A stretch of 53,993 bases of DNA, from the IMG/VR virus record IMGVR_UViG_3300045996_002343, positions 1 to 53,993 of that record; one strand, given 5' to 3'. Below the pieces are notes generated by a model that saw only the letters and a program-made list of their open reading frames with translations, was not told where the DNA came from and ran no database searches. The stretch's first letter is position 1. Each line of letters opens with the position of its first letter. This DNA comes from a virus. Below, piece after piece: positions 17,555-27,001 of this stretch. Both the position numbers and the translations under genes were made by a program.

Positions 17555-20164
17555 ATGGCAGATGTAAGAACTCTCTATCCTACCAATAACCGCCGCACAG
17601 TAGTCAACTTCGATGTCGGAGGAGTGACTGTCCAGATTCCGGCTCATCGGATAACCAGAGAAGGGAAGAATATCATCAATGGTATTCTTCCCGGTATGCC
17701 TCTGCCCCAGGAGGTAGGACTCTTCACATCCGGATGGTGGACCTCTGCCAATAACGGCATGTTCAAATGGATGAAGAACACCATCACTTGGGAGACCCAT
17801 ACCCTCCGAGAAGCCGATGTGGAGGCCGGTCCCTGGATAAAGGAGAACCCTCAATACAGACATCCCTCTTCTGACTTAGATGGTGTAGTGCTTCCTGGTG
17901 GGATTCAGGCAGAAGGTCAATATGCCTTTGAAAAGGAAGTTCCAGCTGGGGAGGACTGGACTTCGGAGCTGACCGTCGATGAACCGGAACCCCCTGCAGG
18001 TGAACAAACAACCACCCAGGTAGAGGACGTCTCGACAAGGCGGGCGCTGCAAGCAATTGAGAGCTTCAGAGCCAATCAGGGATTCCTTCTTGGATTCTCA
18101 CTACCAGAAGGGGTGAGCACTCGGCAGACGCTCTTTGTCTTCTATTTCGGAGGCCAGACTCCTGTCATGCCTCTCTCAGAGAGTGGGGGAAGGTTCTGCC
18201 TTCGGGTCAAGGGAGATGGGGTTGCAATCCTCTACGAGTTCCGAACATCTACTGCGGGGTTTGTGGAGCGGCACAGATTTAAGTGGGCCGAGACGGTCGG
18301 AGGCACTGGTGGCTACCACGAAATTGGTATCATGCCGCATGAACGGGACTACATAGAGTTCATCACGAAGGAAGCCGATTACGATGCCGGCCCTGCTACT
18401 TATCTCGACTTCATTATAGCCTCTATGGAGGCCCAGAAGAAACCCTGGGGAAGATCGCTATACGAAGAGACCATTGATGTAGTCGGCCATAAGCATGCCT
18501 ATTCGATGACTGGAGCAGGCAACTGTCTTCTGGACCTAGCAGAGGACTTCAACCATCCCTTCTCTATTACCAAGGTGTTCTATCCTGAAGATGGGAAGAT
18601 AGTTACTGGGATGTTCCAGGTCCCTGATATGCCCCAGGATACTCCTCTCTCACTTACCTGGAGATGGTATGGCCACGACGATACTTCCATCACTGCCCAG
18701 ATGTTTGACGGGACTACCCACGCCGCTCTGGGTGTAGACATTGATGGATACTTCCTGAGCAATCTGGGCCAGCGCAACTACTATGCCATCCTAACCCTAC
18801 ACGCCTCTCCAGATCAATACGCTTCTCCGATTCTTCAATCAGTTACCTTGAAGTCGCCGAGTTTCTCACACACCGAGCCTGCCGATATCAAGACAGGTGG
18901 GATCGTCCGAGAAGTTAACGTAACCGGTCCTGATCTCTTTCCGGATCACGATTCAGCTTCTCTGACCATCAAGGATGTCCGCAACGAGATCGGTGAGCTG
19001 CTGACCAAGCGCGGAAGAATAACCACTCAGATCGACATCGTGGAGGCAGATGACCCTGAGGAGATTGTCACCAGACTCTTTGAAGGTGAGACTGGAAAGA
19101 TTCGGGGACGCCGTAAAGTTAACGCTTCTGGACGTGGCTTCTCCAATCTCTGGATGGATTTCGATAATGCCCCCTTCGTCGGGGTGTGGGCTAGACTGGC
19201 TGATCAGGTCAATCTGGGAATTATGGACTTCTCAAAGTCCGATGAACTAGACGCCTTCAGAAAACAACTACCCTATCGAGTGACTGTCCTCGTAAGGGAG
19301 TTGCTGAATGCTGCCGGCTTCAACGATTCGCAGATCATCATTCCCACCTACCTGGATCCCATTAGGCTCTACCCATCTGCCACTGCCGGAAAAGATTATT
19401 ACACTCTACTACCAGGCAAGAGCTATATCAATGTCCTGCACCGCCTCATCCGGGAAACTTTAGGCCACTACATGGTGTGGGATCCTAACTCTGGGGTATT
19501 GCCACTGAATCCAGGAGGGGGTGCTTGGAGAATCCTTCCTAACCCCACAGCTAACTCTCTGGAGGTGTGGAACTTCGTAACAGCGAAGCCAGAAAGCTGG
19601 GGATCTTCTCCCAAGCTGACCTACGTCTCGGAAAGCTATGGAGTCAATACCTCTCCAATCTACCAGAACACCTATTTCGAGGAATGTGAGCCCCCAGAGT
19701 TCAACTACATTTCTGTAAGCGCAGCAGGATTTATCTCACCCAACAAGAACGGGAACTGGTTTCGCTACTCGAATGCTTTACAGAATCGGCCCTCGATCTT
19801 CGGATCTAGAGATCCAGAAGTGAATCCAGACTACCTCGGAAGGTATGTCCCAGTACACATCGTGGATGCAGCTATCGGGGGAGGCTCCAACGATCCTGCA
19901 GAGATTCAACGGCTGGTGAACATCGCTACCTATAGGTACTTCTTCTACGGAGCTTTTGCCAGACATCGGAAGTGCTTCTCTGCTCCTCTAATGCCAGTGT
20001 GGGGAGATGGAGACAACTATCAACTGCGCAAGCGTCCTATTCGGGTGAATGATATCATCAAGGTGGATGGCGTGAAACATATTGTTCGGTCGGCAGAGAT
20101 TGCCTACAACGATGACAAGCACCAGCAAATCCACATTGACTGCTACAAGGCAAGGTTCGGTTAA
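17555..20164 (+). CDS. Distal tail/baseplate hub protein
   Basis: An 869-residue protein after the tape measure. The N-terminal part (to about 130) resembles a tail-tube-derived distal protein. A central region (about 200-430) is beta-rich. Residues about 430-869 have hub-like character (VREVNVTGPDLFPDHDSAS; DIIKVDGVKHIVRSAEIAY). It probably forms the tail-tip ring and docks the receptor-binding proteins. Identified by order and size; the fused domains could correspond to separate Dit and Tal proteins in other phages. Confidence 0.6.
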   Translation: MADVRTLYPTNNRRTVVNFDVGGVTVQIPAHRITREGKNIINGILPGMPLPQEVGLFTSGWWTSANNGMFKWMKNTITWETHTLREADVEAGPWIKENPQYRHPSSDLDGVVLPGGIQAEGQYAFEKEVPAGEDWTSELTVDEPEPPAGEQTTTQVEDVSTRRALQAIESFRANQGFLLGFSLPEGVSTRQTLFVFYFGGQTPVMPLSESGGRFCLRVKGDGVAILYEFRTSTAGFVERHRFKWAETVGGTGGYHEIGIMPHERDYIEFITKEADYDAGPATYLDFIIASMEAQKKPWGRSLYEETIDVVGHKHAYSMTGAGNCLLDLAEDFNHPFSITKVFYPEDGKIVTGMFQVPDMPQDTPLSLTWRWYGHDDTSITAQMFDGTTHAALGVDIDGYFLSNLGQRNYYAILTLHASPDQYASPILQSVTLKSPSFSHTEPADIKTGGIVREVNVTGPDLFPDHDSASLTIKDVRNEIGELLTKRGRITTQIDIVEADDPEEIVTRLFEGETGKIRGRRKVNASGRGFSNLWMDFDNAPFVGVWARLADQVNLGIMDFSKSDELDAFRKQLPYRVTVLVRELLNAAGFNDSQIIIPTYLDPIRLYPSATAGKDYYTLLPGKSYINVLHRLIRETLGHYMVWDPNSGVLPLNPGGGAWRILPNPTANSLEVWNFVTAKPESWGSSPKLTYVSESYGVNTSPIYQNTYFEECEPPEFNYISVSAAGFISPNKNGNWFRYSNALQNRPSIFGSRDPEVNPDYLGRYVPVHIVDAAIGGGSNDPAEIQRLVNIATYRYFFYGAFARHRKCFSAPLMPVWGDGDNYQLRKRPIRVNDIIKVDGVKHIVRSAEIAYNDDKHQQIHIDCYKARFG

Positions 20165-20167
20165 TTT

Positions 20168-20413
20168 ATGAAAGAACTGGCTGAAGAAAGAGAATGGGCC
20201 AGACGTAAGGCTACAGAACGAATCGGCACTGAAACCCGAATCGATCGGATCTTCAACGGCGAGCTGCAGATGGATAAGATGGAAGCATTCATCAAGAGCC
20301 TTCCCGTCGACAACCGCTATTGGTTTCCTCTGCAGGAAGTCGATGGCACTTTGATCTTCATGTATGGAGTGAGTGGATATGGAACAGCCCCTTACGGCGG
20401 AAGCGCCCCTTAA
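20168..20413 (+). CDS. Small tail-module protein, unknown
   Basis: An 81-residue protein, charged and helical for the first 50 residues, with a Gly/Tyr-rich C-terminus (YGVSGYGTAPYGGSAP). It lies between hub and CHAP-like genes and overlaps the latter in another frame. Likely a tail-tip component; no family recognised. Confidence 0.55.
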   Translation: MKELAEEREWARRKATERIGTETRIDRIFNGELQMDKMEAFIKSLPVDNRYWFPLQEVDGTLIFMYGVSGYGTAPYGGSAP

Positions 20414-20876
20414 GATTCCTGCAGAGGGCCCATCCACTCTGCAGATGCTACATGCCGCCGCTCTCTGCCCTGATCTGGTGGGCCAGGTAAAGATTTGGGC
20501 TGCAGGGGCTGAGAAGGTCCACCACGATGCTGCAGTGAGTGCCCCAGCGTTTATCTGGAGACTATTCTGGGCTTGCGGTATTGAGGTCCCCTATGCACAT
20601 ACGGTAAGCAACCTCGAGCTAGGCTTCAAAAGAGCTGGATGGAGAATGCTGTCGGCAGCTGCTCCTATAGAGCCCTGCGACATATATCTGCAGGCCAATG
20701 AAGAGGGAATCCTGATCAACATTGGATTGGTAGTAAAAGTCGGAAAGGACTTCTTTACAGGGCTTGACGGATCTGTGGTAGAGCCTTACTATCCGAAGAG
20801 GATTACCAGATCCGAAGTGGTGTACTTCATGCGTTGTGGGTGTAAATACCGTAATGCCATCTCCAGTCACTCCTGA
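20379..20876 (+). CDS. Tail-tip protein resembling an NlpC/CHAP domain that has lost its active site
   Basis: A 165-residue protein in the slot where siphoviruses often encode a tail-associated peptidoglycan peptidase. The layout of NlpC/CHAP folds is visible (AVSAPAFIWRLFWACGIEVP, then CDIYLQ and INIGLVV). The usual nucleophile position reads Ser/Ala and the usual His before the Gly-(Ile/Leu)-Val motif reads Asn. It may be structural and not catalytic. ATG 20379 or ATG 20373 are both possible starts. Confidence 0.5.
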   Translation: MEQPLTAEAPLKIPAEGPSTLQMLHAAALCPDLVGQVKIWAAGAEKVHHDAAVSAPAFIWRLFWACGIEVPYAHTVSNLELGFKRAGWRMLSAAAPIEPCDIYLQANEEGILINIGLVVKVGKDFFTGLDGSVVEPYYPKRITRSEVVYFMRCGCKYRNAISSHS

Positions 20877-22521
20877 ATGTACCGTAGGATACACCTGGAA
20901 TCCAACCAGGAAGTGCTGCGAGTATGATGATATCTCTGAGAGCTGCAGAGACGGCCAGGGCTTCTGGAACTTTACAGAAGGCCGTTGCGACAACGAGGGA
21001 TATCCACCAGGGGCTTTCTCGGATGTAAGGCTCCACTCTACCTACTTCGCTGACAATTCAGGGACATGGGATGATCCAATTACCCCTGTATACTATACCG
21101 ATGAAGTAGACGTCGACTATACTAACTGGCCCTCTAGTCGATTCTGGGAAGGAGTCCCGAGTGGTGATACTGTTCGATCGCTGTCACAGGAATGTGGAGA
21201 CCTCATCAGCGGAGCAGGTGTAGCTACAGGCTTCCCTCCAGAATCTGGAGAACCTCCGTACTGTCGTGATGCCTCCGGAAATATAGTCACTTGTGATGAG
21301 CCCAACCCAGTTGATCCCTTCTTTCCTCCCTGCACTAATCCTATAGCAGTATGGGAGTGTTGGACCTATTGGGATCGATTCACCGGGCAATGCCATGAGG
21401 CTATAGTACCTATAGGCAACAGGAACACCGGAATAGGCTGCAATACACTACCAAACTCAGACAAGGGAATCCAATACGAAGTTGCATGGAGTGATGCTAC
21501 TCCCTATGCAGATTGCACAGCTCCTAACGGGTATCGAGGGGCTATTGTTAATCTGGACTGTCCGGGAGATCTCATTCCAATTGTCCGAACCACTACCTAC
21601 GACTATGGTGGGGATCCAGAACTCCCGACTACCAGACCCTACCCTACCACAGTAAACGAGGGGACTCTAGACACCTGCCGAGTAGCAGTGAATCCCACCT
21701 ACTTGGAAGGATCTCCAGATAATCCAACTACTGACTGGGTTAAAGCATCCCTGACTCTTGACAAATCGACAACCGGATCTTGCTACGAGCCCCAGGCTGC
21801 ATGGTGTCCGGCTCATTATGATGGATCACCTCCAAGTTGCGAACCTGAATGTCTCGATGGAGAGTGTCCGCCTAACTTTACCTATGACCCTCTTACTGGG
21901 ATGTGTATTCCAGATGTGGGGGATCACTCTAATGCTGCCTGCCTACATATTACCTCTCATGGCCGCCGCTACATAGTCTATGACGATGCCGGAACAATCA
22001 GAATCAAGGTTGCTTTGTTTGTTCAGGCTCCTTCGATTGCAGATCATGAAGTGGCTGCGGGCGAAGACAACTTTAGGCCCTACGTCACTTCTGAGAAGGC
22101 AGATCGATTGGTTGTTCTGTATGATCGGGAAGATAAAATCTACCTGTCATACTCCGCGGATAAGGGAGCTACATGGCTGCCAGAGGAAGAATTCATGGAT
22201 GGAATCGAAGGGGCCATTCTTTACGAGCCACCCGCCGGCGGACTCTTTGTTATTGCTCTGAGGCCGACTTTAGGAGATCCGGATATCTATTCTCTCTTCG
22301 CTAGGTGGAAGGGACCTGGAGAAGCCTCCTGGGGCTTAGAGTTTGAACCTCAACTTGACGGAGTCGGAGACTTCGCGCTGGAGAAGAGTAATATCGATCT
22401 GGCCATTTCTCCCAGCGACGCATCCAGACGGTGGATGATGACAGCCACCAAGGACGACGGATCTCTTTCCCTGTTCACCTCAAACGATAAGGGACATACC
22501 TGGACAGAGGTAACCATTTAG
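20854..22521 (+). CDS. Cys-rich receptor-binding protein with Asp-box (BNR) repeats
   Basis: A 555-residue protein from ATG 20854. Residues 1-360 hold many cysteines in short motifs like those of extracellular carbohydrate-binding modules (WNPTRKCCEY; YDPLTGMCIP). Residues about 365-555 look like a sialidase-type propeller with two clear Asp-boxes (SADKGATW and SNDKGHTW). Such proteins bind or cut surface sugars. The cysteine load is unusual for a phage protein that folds in the bacterial cytoplasm. A tail spike or adhesin is the best guess. Confidence 0.6.
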   Translation: MPSPVTPECTVGYTWNPTRKCCEYDDISESCRDGQGFWNFTEGRCDNEGYPPGAFSDVRLHSTYFADNSGTWDDPITPVYYTDEVDVDYTNWPSSRFWEGVPSGDTVRSLSQECGDLISGAGVATGFPPESGEPPYCRDASGNIVTCDEPNPVDPFFPPCTNPIAVWECWTYWDRFTGQCHEAIVPIGNRNTGIGCNTLPNSDKGIQYEVAWSDATPYADCTAPNGYRGAIVNLDCPGDLIPIVRTTTYDYGGDPELPTTRPYPTTVNEGTLDTCRVAVNPTYLEGSPDNPTTDWVKASLTLDKSTTGSCYEPQAAWCPAHYDGSPPSCEPECLDGECPPNFTYDPLTGMCIPDVGDHSNAACLHITSHGRRYIVYDDAGTIRIKVALFVQAPSIADHEVAAGEDNFRPYVTSEKADRLVVLYDREDKIYLSYSADKGATWLPEEEFMDGIEGAILYEPPAGGLFVIALRPTLGDPDIYSLFARWKGPGEASWGLEFEPQLDGVGDFALEKSNIDLAISPSDASRRWMMTATKDDGSLSLFTSNDKGHTWTEVTI

Positions 22522-22526
22522 CAGCC

Positions 22527-23672
22527 ATGCCAGCCATCAGCTACAACTATACGGCCGTCAACTGCCCTATTCCGCAGGCTCCAAGCTCTCTCATCAATCC
22601 TGGGAGCATCACACCCGACTCGGAAATGACGGTCCATGAATACATCAACCTGGGAGAGGTCCTAGAGGGACTCAACAAGCACAACCGCAACACGATCCGC
22701 CAGGAAGCTTCCTCCCGCTTTGGAGGGGGTGGCTACGCAACTGCTTGGGGATTAGATCTGGAAGAGGTAGGGGGGCTAACCGGAAACATCTCGGATGGGA
22801 TTGCCCTTCTAGACGGCCCAGTAATCCATCCAGCGGATGAAAGCATCACGATTCCCAACTCCACAGCGCGATACTGTGTCTACTTCGACCAGACCGGTGG
22901 ATATCAGGGGATCTCTGGACTAGGAGCTCCAACAGGAGTCGCAACCTATCTCGGTTCCTATACAACCTCTGCTGGAGCAATCACCGAGCGAGATTACTCC
23001 GGCCGCATGATGAAACTACCTGGTGGTATGCTCTACCGAAGGACAGCCGACTTGGGAATGCCTGCCGACGGAGGATCACTTCCTGCGGGCATTCAATTCC
23101 TGAATCGCGGAGGTGATGGTAGCCTCTACCTCTGGGATGGAACCAAATACTGGCCTCTCAGCCCCCAGCCCAATCCTGCTGGATTCGATCACATCGATAC
23201 CTTGGGAGGTCAAAGGACTTTCTTGGGGGCTATGGGCAACCTTACTTGGGCCACGGCCAACAGGGCTATCCTCTGCCCAGTACGCCCCAGAATCGATACT
23301 CTGGTCACCAAATTAGTCTGGCGATCAGGAACAACAATGGCTGGGAACTATGATGTGGGGATCTATACCCAATCAGGAACTCGGCTATGGTCGAAAGGAT
23401 CCACTGCAGCTCCAGCTACGGCGACCAACACCATTGAAGTGGTAAGCCCATCGGTACAGCTAACAGGTGGAGAACTCTACTACCTGGCAATGGCCTGGGA
23501 CGGGACCACTCCGGTAGTTGTGGGGTTGGCACCTACCACTTCACAGCAACAGGTCAACATCGATAACCAGAACGACATCCTATCGGTGTTGAGTGCCTTT
23601 CCACTGCCCAACCCAATAGCTCCAGGAGCCACCGCATCCTCGTTGATCCCGTGGATGAATCTGCGAAAGTGA
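22527..23672 (+). CDS. Tail fibre/baseplate protein
   Basis: A 381-residue protein ending the late operon. The N-terminal third contains a likely attachment and helical region (EYINLGEVLEGLNKHNRNT). The middle has fibre-like short motifs (GGDGSLYLWDGTKYWPL). The last 150 residues form a beta-sandwich typical of receptor-binding tips (YDVGIYTQSGTRLWSKG). No chaperone gene follows. Assigned from order and composition. Confidence 0.6.
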   Translation: MPAISYNYTAVNCPIPQAPSSLINPGSITPDSEMTVHEYINLGEVLEGLNKHNRNTIRQEASSRFGGGGYATAWGLDLEEVGGLTGNISDGIALLDGPVIHPADESITIPNSTARYCVYFDQTGGYQGISGLGAPTGVATYLGSYTTSAGAITERDYSGRMMKLPGGMLYRRTADLGMPADGGSLPAGIQFLNRGGDGSLYLWDGTKYWPLSPQPNPAGFDHIDTLGGQRTFLGAMGNLTWATANRAILCPVRPRIDTLVTKLVWRSGTTMAGNYDVGIYTQSGTRLWSKGSTAAPATATNTIEVVSPSVQLTGGELYYLAMAWDGTTPVVVGLAPTTSQQQVNIDNQNDILSVLSAFPLPNPIAPGATASSLIPWMNLRK

Positions 23673-23808
23673 TAAGGTGATATGGTGGTGGGGGTGATTT
23701 CTAAATCTATAATAGATTTCTACCAGGCCTCGTTGTACTAGTCTATCACAGGCCTGGTACAATTATCTATAGCTTTTAAGCACCACCCCCATCTCCCTAT
23801 CACCTTAT
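23672..23808. promoter_or_regulatory. Operator/terminator module, copy 2
   Basis: A G-rich arm (23672-23698) pairs well with a C-rich arm (23781-23808). Between them lie AGGCCT at 23725 and 23750 and GTAC at 23735 and 23757. The layout repeats that of 377-535. It follows the last tail gene, so it could both stop late transcription (large hairpin) and bind a regulator of the replication operon promoter just downstream. Confidence 0.55.
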
Positions 23809-23829
23809 CAATTGTTATTGAGGTAAGCT

Positions 23830-23888
23830 TGGTAAAGACTATCAAAGTACCACTTGATTGTTCCCTATGCAATGCTATATAATTATAA
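23830..23888 (+). promoter_or_regulatory. Promoter of the replication operon
   Basis: TTGATT at 23854-23859, 18-bp spacer, TATAAT at 23878-23883. The block from TGGTAAAGACTATC through GTACCACTTGATT to TATAATTATAACAG is almost the same at 30056-30115, so the promoter and its upstream box are a duplicated control element. GTAC lies four bases upstream of the -35. Confidence 0.85.
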
Positions 23889-23918
23889 CAGCAGCAGCAC
23901 CTCGAGAAACCTCTTGAT

Positions 23919-26309
23919 ATGACCCCGCGCGAAGACCTGCAAAACTCCGGACTCTCCGATTCCACGATCGCTCTGATGAGAGTCGCCTCTATTTCGGCAG
24001 AGGACCTCCACAACCGAGGAATCGTAGCCGAAGGTGGCTATACGATTCCTTACTTCGACTTTCAAGGGAATCCCATCCCCGATGCCTATCGAATCAAACT
24101 TCTCCCAGCCATCATTGGCTCGAAGGGGAATCAGGTCAAGTATCTTTCCCCGAAGGGAGGATCGAACCATGCTTATCTCCCGCCAGGAATCGATGAAGAT
24201 TCTTGGCTGGATCCTGGAGTGCCCCTTGTTATCACCGAGGGCGAGAAGAAGGCGGCTGCGGCTGCTCAGGCGGGGTTATGTTGCATGGGTCTGGCGGGAG
24301 TTGACAGTTGGCGAACTCGCACGGTCCGAGTTGGTGCGGCCCAACTCTCTAAAAAGGGCGATGAGTATAGTATTCAGGTCCGCTCCGACGAGACGATTGA
24401 GGTTCTCCAGGAAAAGGTAATTGAAGAGCTCCGGATCCTGCCTTTGGAAGAGCGGCAGGTATTCATCTGCTTCGATAGCCCCGATAGCCTCACGAATCCG
24501 AATGTCCAGAGGGCGGCCTTCGAATTGGCAGTCTGGTTACAGGATTCAGGGGCAGATGTGGTTCAGGTGGTACTGCCACTAGCAGCCGATGGCTCAAAGG
24601 TAGGATTGGATGACTATTTCCTTACGCATACGGAAGAAGACTTCTGGCAACTCCCAACGACGTTTCCTTCTCATCCGAGAATCAAAGTCTGGCTTCGGCG
24701 GACGCTCGATGATAAGTTCCTTAAACGCTCTGGAATGGTCCGTTGTGCACGTGCAATACTTAACGTCCTGGACACCAGAGGGCAGCGATACGTCGATCCT
24801 GATACCGGGTACTTCTATTACTACGATACGGAGACGTCCATACTACACGAGTTCGGTTGGGGGTCTCAGGATATCAAACAGGCACGGCTTTCGTCATTTG
24901 GTATTCTGCTCCAGGACGTATTCGGCGTGGGAGCGACAGATACGACACTCATGGGTCGCATCGCCGATCTCTATACCTCAGGGAAAAAGATACGTTCGAT
25001 CAAACCGCGCCGAGTGAGTTGGTGTAGCGACGATGCTCTCTACTATCAACTATCAGATTCGTTCATGGCGAAGGTAACTGCGGGCGCGATTGAAGTTCTC
25101 GACAATGGGACGGATGGGGTGCTCTTTCTATCGGGTCAGGTTGAGCCCTTACCGATCACTCCCTTCATGTCCCTATCAAGCACCGGAGCAAGCAAGCCTG
25201 TTGAGGGAGCACCCGATAAACACGGAGGTGGGCAATGGATGGAAATATTCCAGCAGGTAAACCTGCAACCGATAGCCGACATGACGATGGAAGAGACCAG
25301 GATCTTTCTGGCGGGGCTCTACTATTTGAATCCCTGGTTCCGGAGATGGAGGGGATTGATGCTCCCGATGGAGCTGATCATCTCCGAGCCAAACTCCGGG
25401 AAAACTTTTCTCTGCAACCTGCGGAGCTCGATCTACAAAGGCCAGCCCTCGCTGAACAATGCCCCTTCGAATCTGAGGGATTGGTATGCCCAGATTTCGA
25501 ATAGCGGAGGGATGTGGATCTGCGATAACGTAGGAGACCTCTCCCGAGAGATGCGGGAGCAGATGTCGGATGAAATTGCCAGGTTGGTGACCGATCCTGC
25601 ACCAAGAGTGGAGATGCGGAAGCTCTTCACGACTTCCGACTCTGCAAAGATGGCAATCGATCCTACATTCGTGATGACCGCTATCAGGAATCCGTTCTGG
25701 AAGCCAGACATCCTGCAACGCTCGATAGTGGTGCAGATGAGAGCCATTCCGAAGGGGCAGAGAGATTCCGGATGGTATCAACGGCAGATGGCTAATGGGG
25801 GAAGAGTCGAGAGAGTGAAGGATCACCTTTTGACAGCTCAAGCCTTTCTGCGAGCAGTAAGTGAGGAATGGAATGACCGATATCTCTCGAACCACAGACT
25901 CGTTCACTTCGAACAAGCGCTCCTCTGTATGGGAAAAGCTCTTGGCTCACCGGAGCTCATGGAAGGTGCTGTCTCCAAACTCTTCGGAGCTGTCCAACTT
26001 CAGATTGCAGAGTATGATCCCATTCTCGAAGCGCTCAGAGCCTTCGCCGACGAGTGGAGAGCGCTTCCTCGACATCCTGGATACATTAGGGCCGCCGACA
26101 TCGTGAACTGGGTCAGCTCGGATTTGGATTCGCGCTATGGCCATCTGAGGGTGTTGGGGAATCCCATATCTCTTGGGAAGTATATCTCCACTCACGCTTA
26201 TGACATTCAAGAGGTGGTAGGCCTCATAAGCGTCGAGAAGCAGAACCAAAAGGTCTACTACCTCAAAGACAAGGAGCCACAAAGCGATGACAGTGGGAAG
26301 ACCGATTAA
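23919..26309 (+). CDS. Primase-helicase with DUF3854/TOPRIM-like N-terminus
   Basis: A 796-residue protein. Residues 1-235 look like a TOPRIM-type primase domain (PLVITEGEKKAAAAAQAG; VFICFDSP; VGLDDYF). Residues about 440-650 carry a P-loop ATPase (LIISEPNSGKTFLCNL, Walker A GKT; MWICDNVGD as Walker B). The C-terminus resembles a winged-helix (IVNWVSSDLDSRYG). It should unwind DNA and lay primers at the replication fork. It is the first gene of the replication operon, directly after a strong promoter. Confidence 0.75.
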   Translation: MTPREDLQNSGLSDSTIALMRVASISAEDLHNRGIVAEGGYTIPYFDFQGNPIPDAYRIKLLPAIIGSKGNQVKYLSPKGGSNHAYLPPGIDEDSWLDPGVPLVITEGEKKAAAAAQAGLCCMGLAGVDSWRTRTVRVGAAQLSKKGDEYSIQVRSDETIEVLQEKVIEELRILPLEERQVFICFDSPDSLTNPNVQRAAFELAVWLQDSGADVVQVVLPLAADGSKVGLDDYFLTHTEEDFWQLPTTFPSHPRIKVWLRRTLDDKFLKRSGMVRCARAILNVLDTRGQRYVDPDTGYFYYYDTETSILHEFGWGSQDIKQARLSSFGILLQDVFGVGATDTTLMGRIADLYTSGKKIRSIKPRRVSWCSDDALYYQLSDSFMAKVTAGAIEVLDNGTDGVLFLSGQVEPLPITPFMSLSSTGASKPVEGAPDKHGGGQWMEIFQQVNLQPIADMTMEETRIFLAGLYYLNPWFRRWRGLMLPMELIISEPNSGKTFLCNLRSSIYKGQPSLNNAPSNLRDWYAQISNSGGMWICDNVGDLSREMREQMSDEIARLVTDPAPRVEMRKLFTTSDSAKMAIDPTFVMTAIRNPFWKPDILQRSIVVQMRAIPKGQRDSGWYQRQMANGGRVERVKDHLLTAQAFLRAVSEEWNDRYLSNHRLVHFEQALLCMGKALGSPELMEGAVSKLFGAVQLQIAEYDPILEALRAFADEWRALPRHPGYIRAADIVNWVSSDLDSRYGHLRVLGNPISLGKYISTHAYDIQEVVGLISVEKQNQKVYYLKDKEPQSDDSGKTD

Positions 26310-26550
26310 CTACAACTACAAACCGTTCGCAACGTTTCAACAGGCTGAACTTACACTGCAAAGGGGGGAAGATGTCATCAAGTTTGAAGGGGCCCGTGCG
26401 TTCGGTCTTCATACGCAGATCGCCCTACAGCCCGATGATGGACGTCGAGATGAAGCTCTCAGTATCATCTGGGGACAAAACTCTCCCAGGACCGATGCAG
26501 TTTCAGGGCCTGCTGAGATTTCCCCCGCCGGGCTCCCCTTCGGGACCTAA
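26287..26550 (+). CDS. Small protein overlapping the HNH gene, unknown
   Basis: An 87-residue frame starting within the end of the helicase gene. Residues 1-60 are plausible coding sequence (PFATFQQAELTLQRGED; LSIIWGQNSP). The last 60 codons overlap the HNH gene in a different frame. One of the two frames may be non-coding there, or a frameshift may join them. No family recognised. Confidence 0.4.
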   Translation: MTVGRPINYNYKPFATFQQAELTLQRGEDVIKFEGARAFGLHTQIALQPDDGRRDEALSIIWGQNSPRTDAVSGPAEISPAGLPFGT

Positions 26551-27001
26551 ACCCAAGAGAGGCCGCGGAAGGCCAAGCAAAGGCCACGGAGGAATGGGCA
26601 ATGCTACAACCGAGACAGCCCAATCATCGGCAGAATCCCAGGAGAAGATCGTCAAGAGATTCTGGAAGTTTGTTGATACTGGTGGTGAGGATCCTAACAG
26701 CGATTATCCTGTTCCGCCAGGAGTGGTCGCTGGGTCAGTGGATCATCGCTGCTGGACGTGGACAGGTACACGTAACGGAGATGGTTACGGACAGCTCACT
26801 GTTGACTGTCAGCAGCGTCTGGCTCATCGCGTTAGCGTTGCACTTCATCAAGGCTCGATAGACTACAACCAAGTAGTCCTACATGCCTGCGACAACCCTT
26901 CCTGCGTCCGGCCGTCACACTTAACTCCTGGGACACAATCCGAGAACATGCAAGATATGGTCGCTAAAGGTCGCGACCGCTGGAGGCATCAACGACAATG
27001 A
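26372..27001 (+). CDS. HNH endonuclease with AT-hook
   Basis: A protein of up to 209 residues. The C-terminal 110 residues form an HNH_3 domain: HRCWTWTGTRNGDGYGQ, then HACDNPSCVRPSHL with the two Cys and His of the metal site, then a SENMQDMVAKGR helix. Before it lies an AT-hook (KRGRGRPSK), a minor-groove binder. ATG 26372 follows an AAGGGGGG box. Starts at 26432 or later also keep the nuclease. Free-standing HNH proteins can be homing enzymes or help packaging or recombination. There is no intron nearby. Confidence 0.8.
   Translation: MSSSLKGPVRSVFIRRSPYSPMMDVEMKLSVSSGDKTLPGPMQFQGLLRFPPPGSPSGPKPKRGRGRPSKGHGGMGNATTETAQSSAESQEKIVKRFWKFVDTGGEDPNSDYPVPPGVVAGSVDHRCWTWTGTRNGDGYGQLTVDCQQRLAHRVSVALHQGSIDYNQVVLHACDNPSCVRPSHLTPGTQSENMQDMVAKGRDRWRHQRQ

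Noticed and set aside
26372-27001. HNH protein as part of a self-splicing intron
   Set aside because: The gene lies in a compact operon and neither neighbour is split; no intron core was seen.
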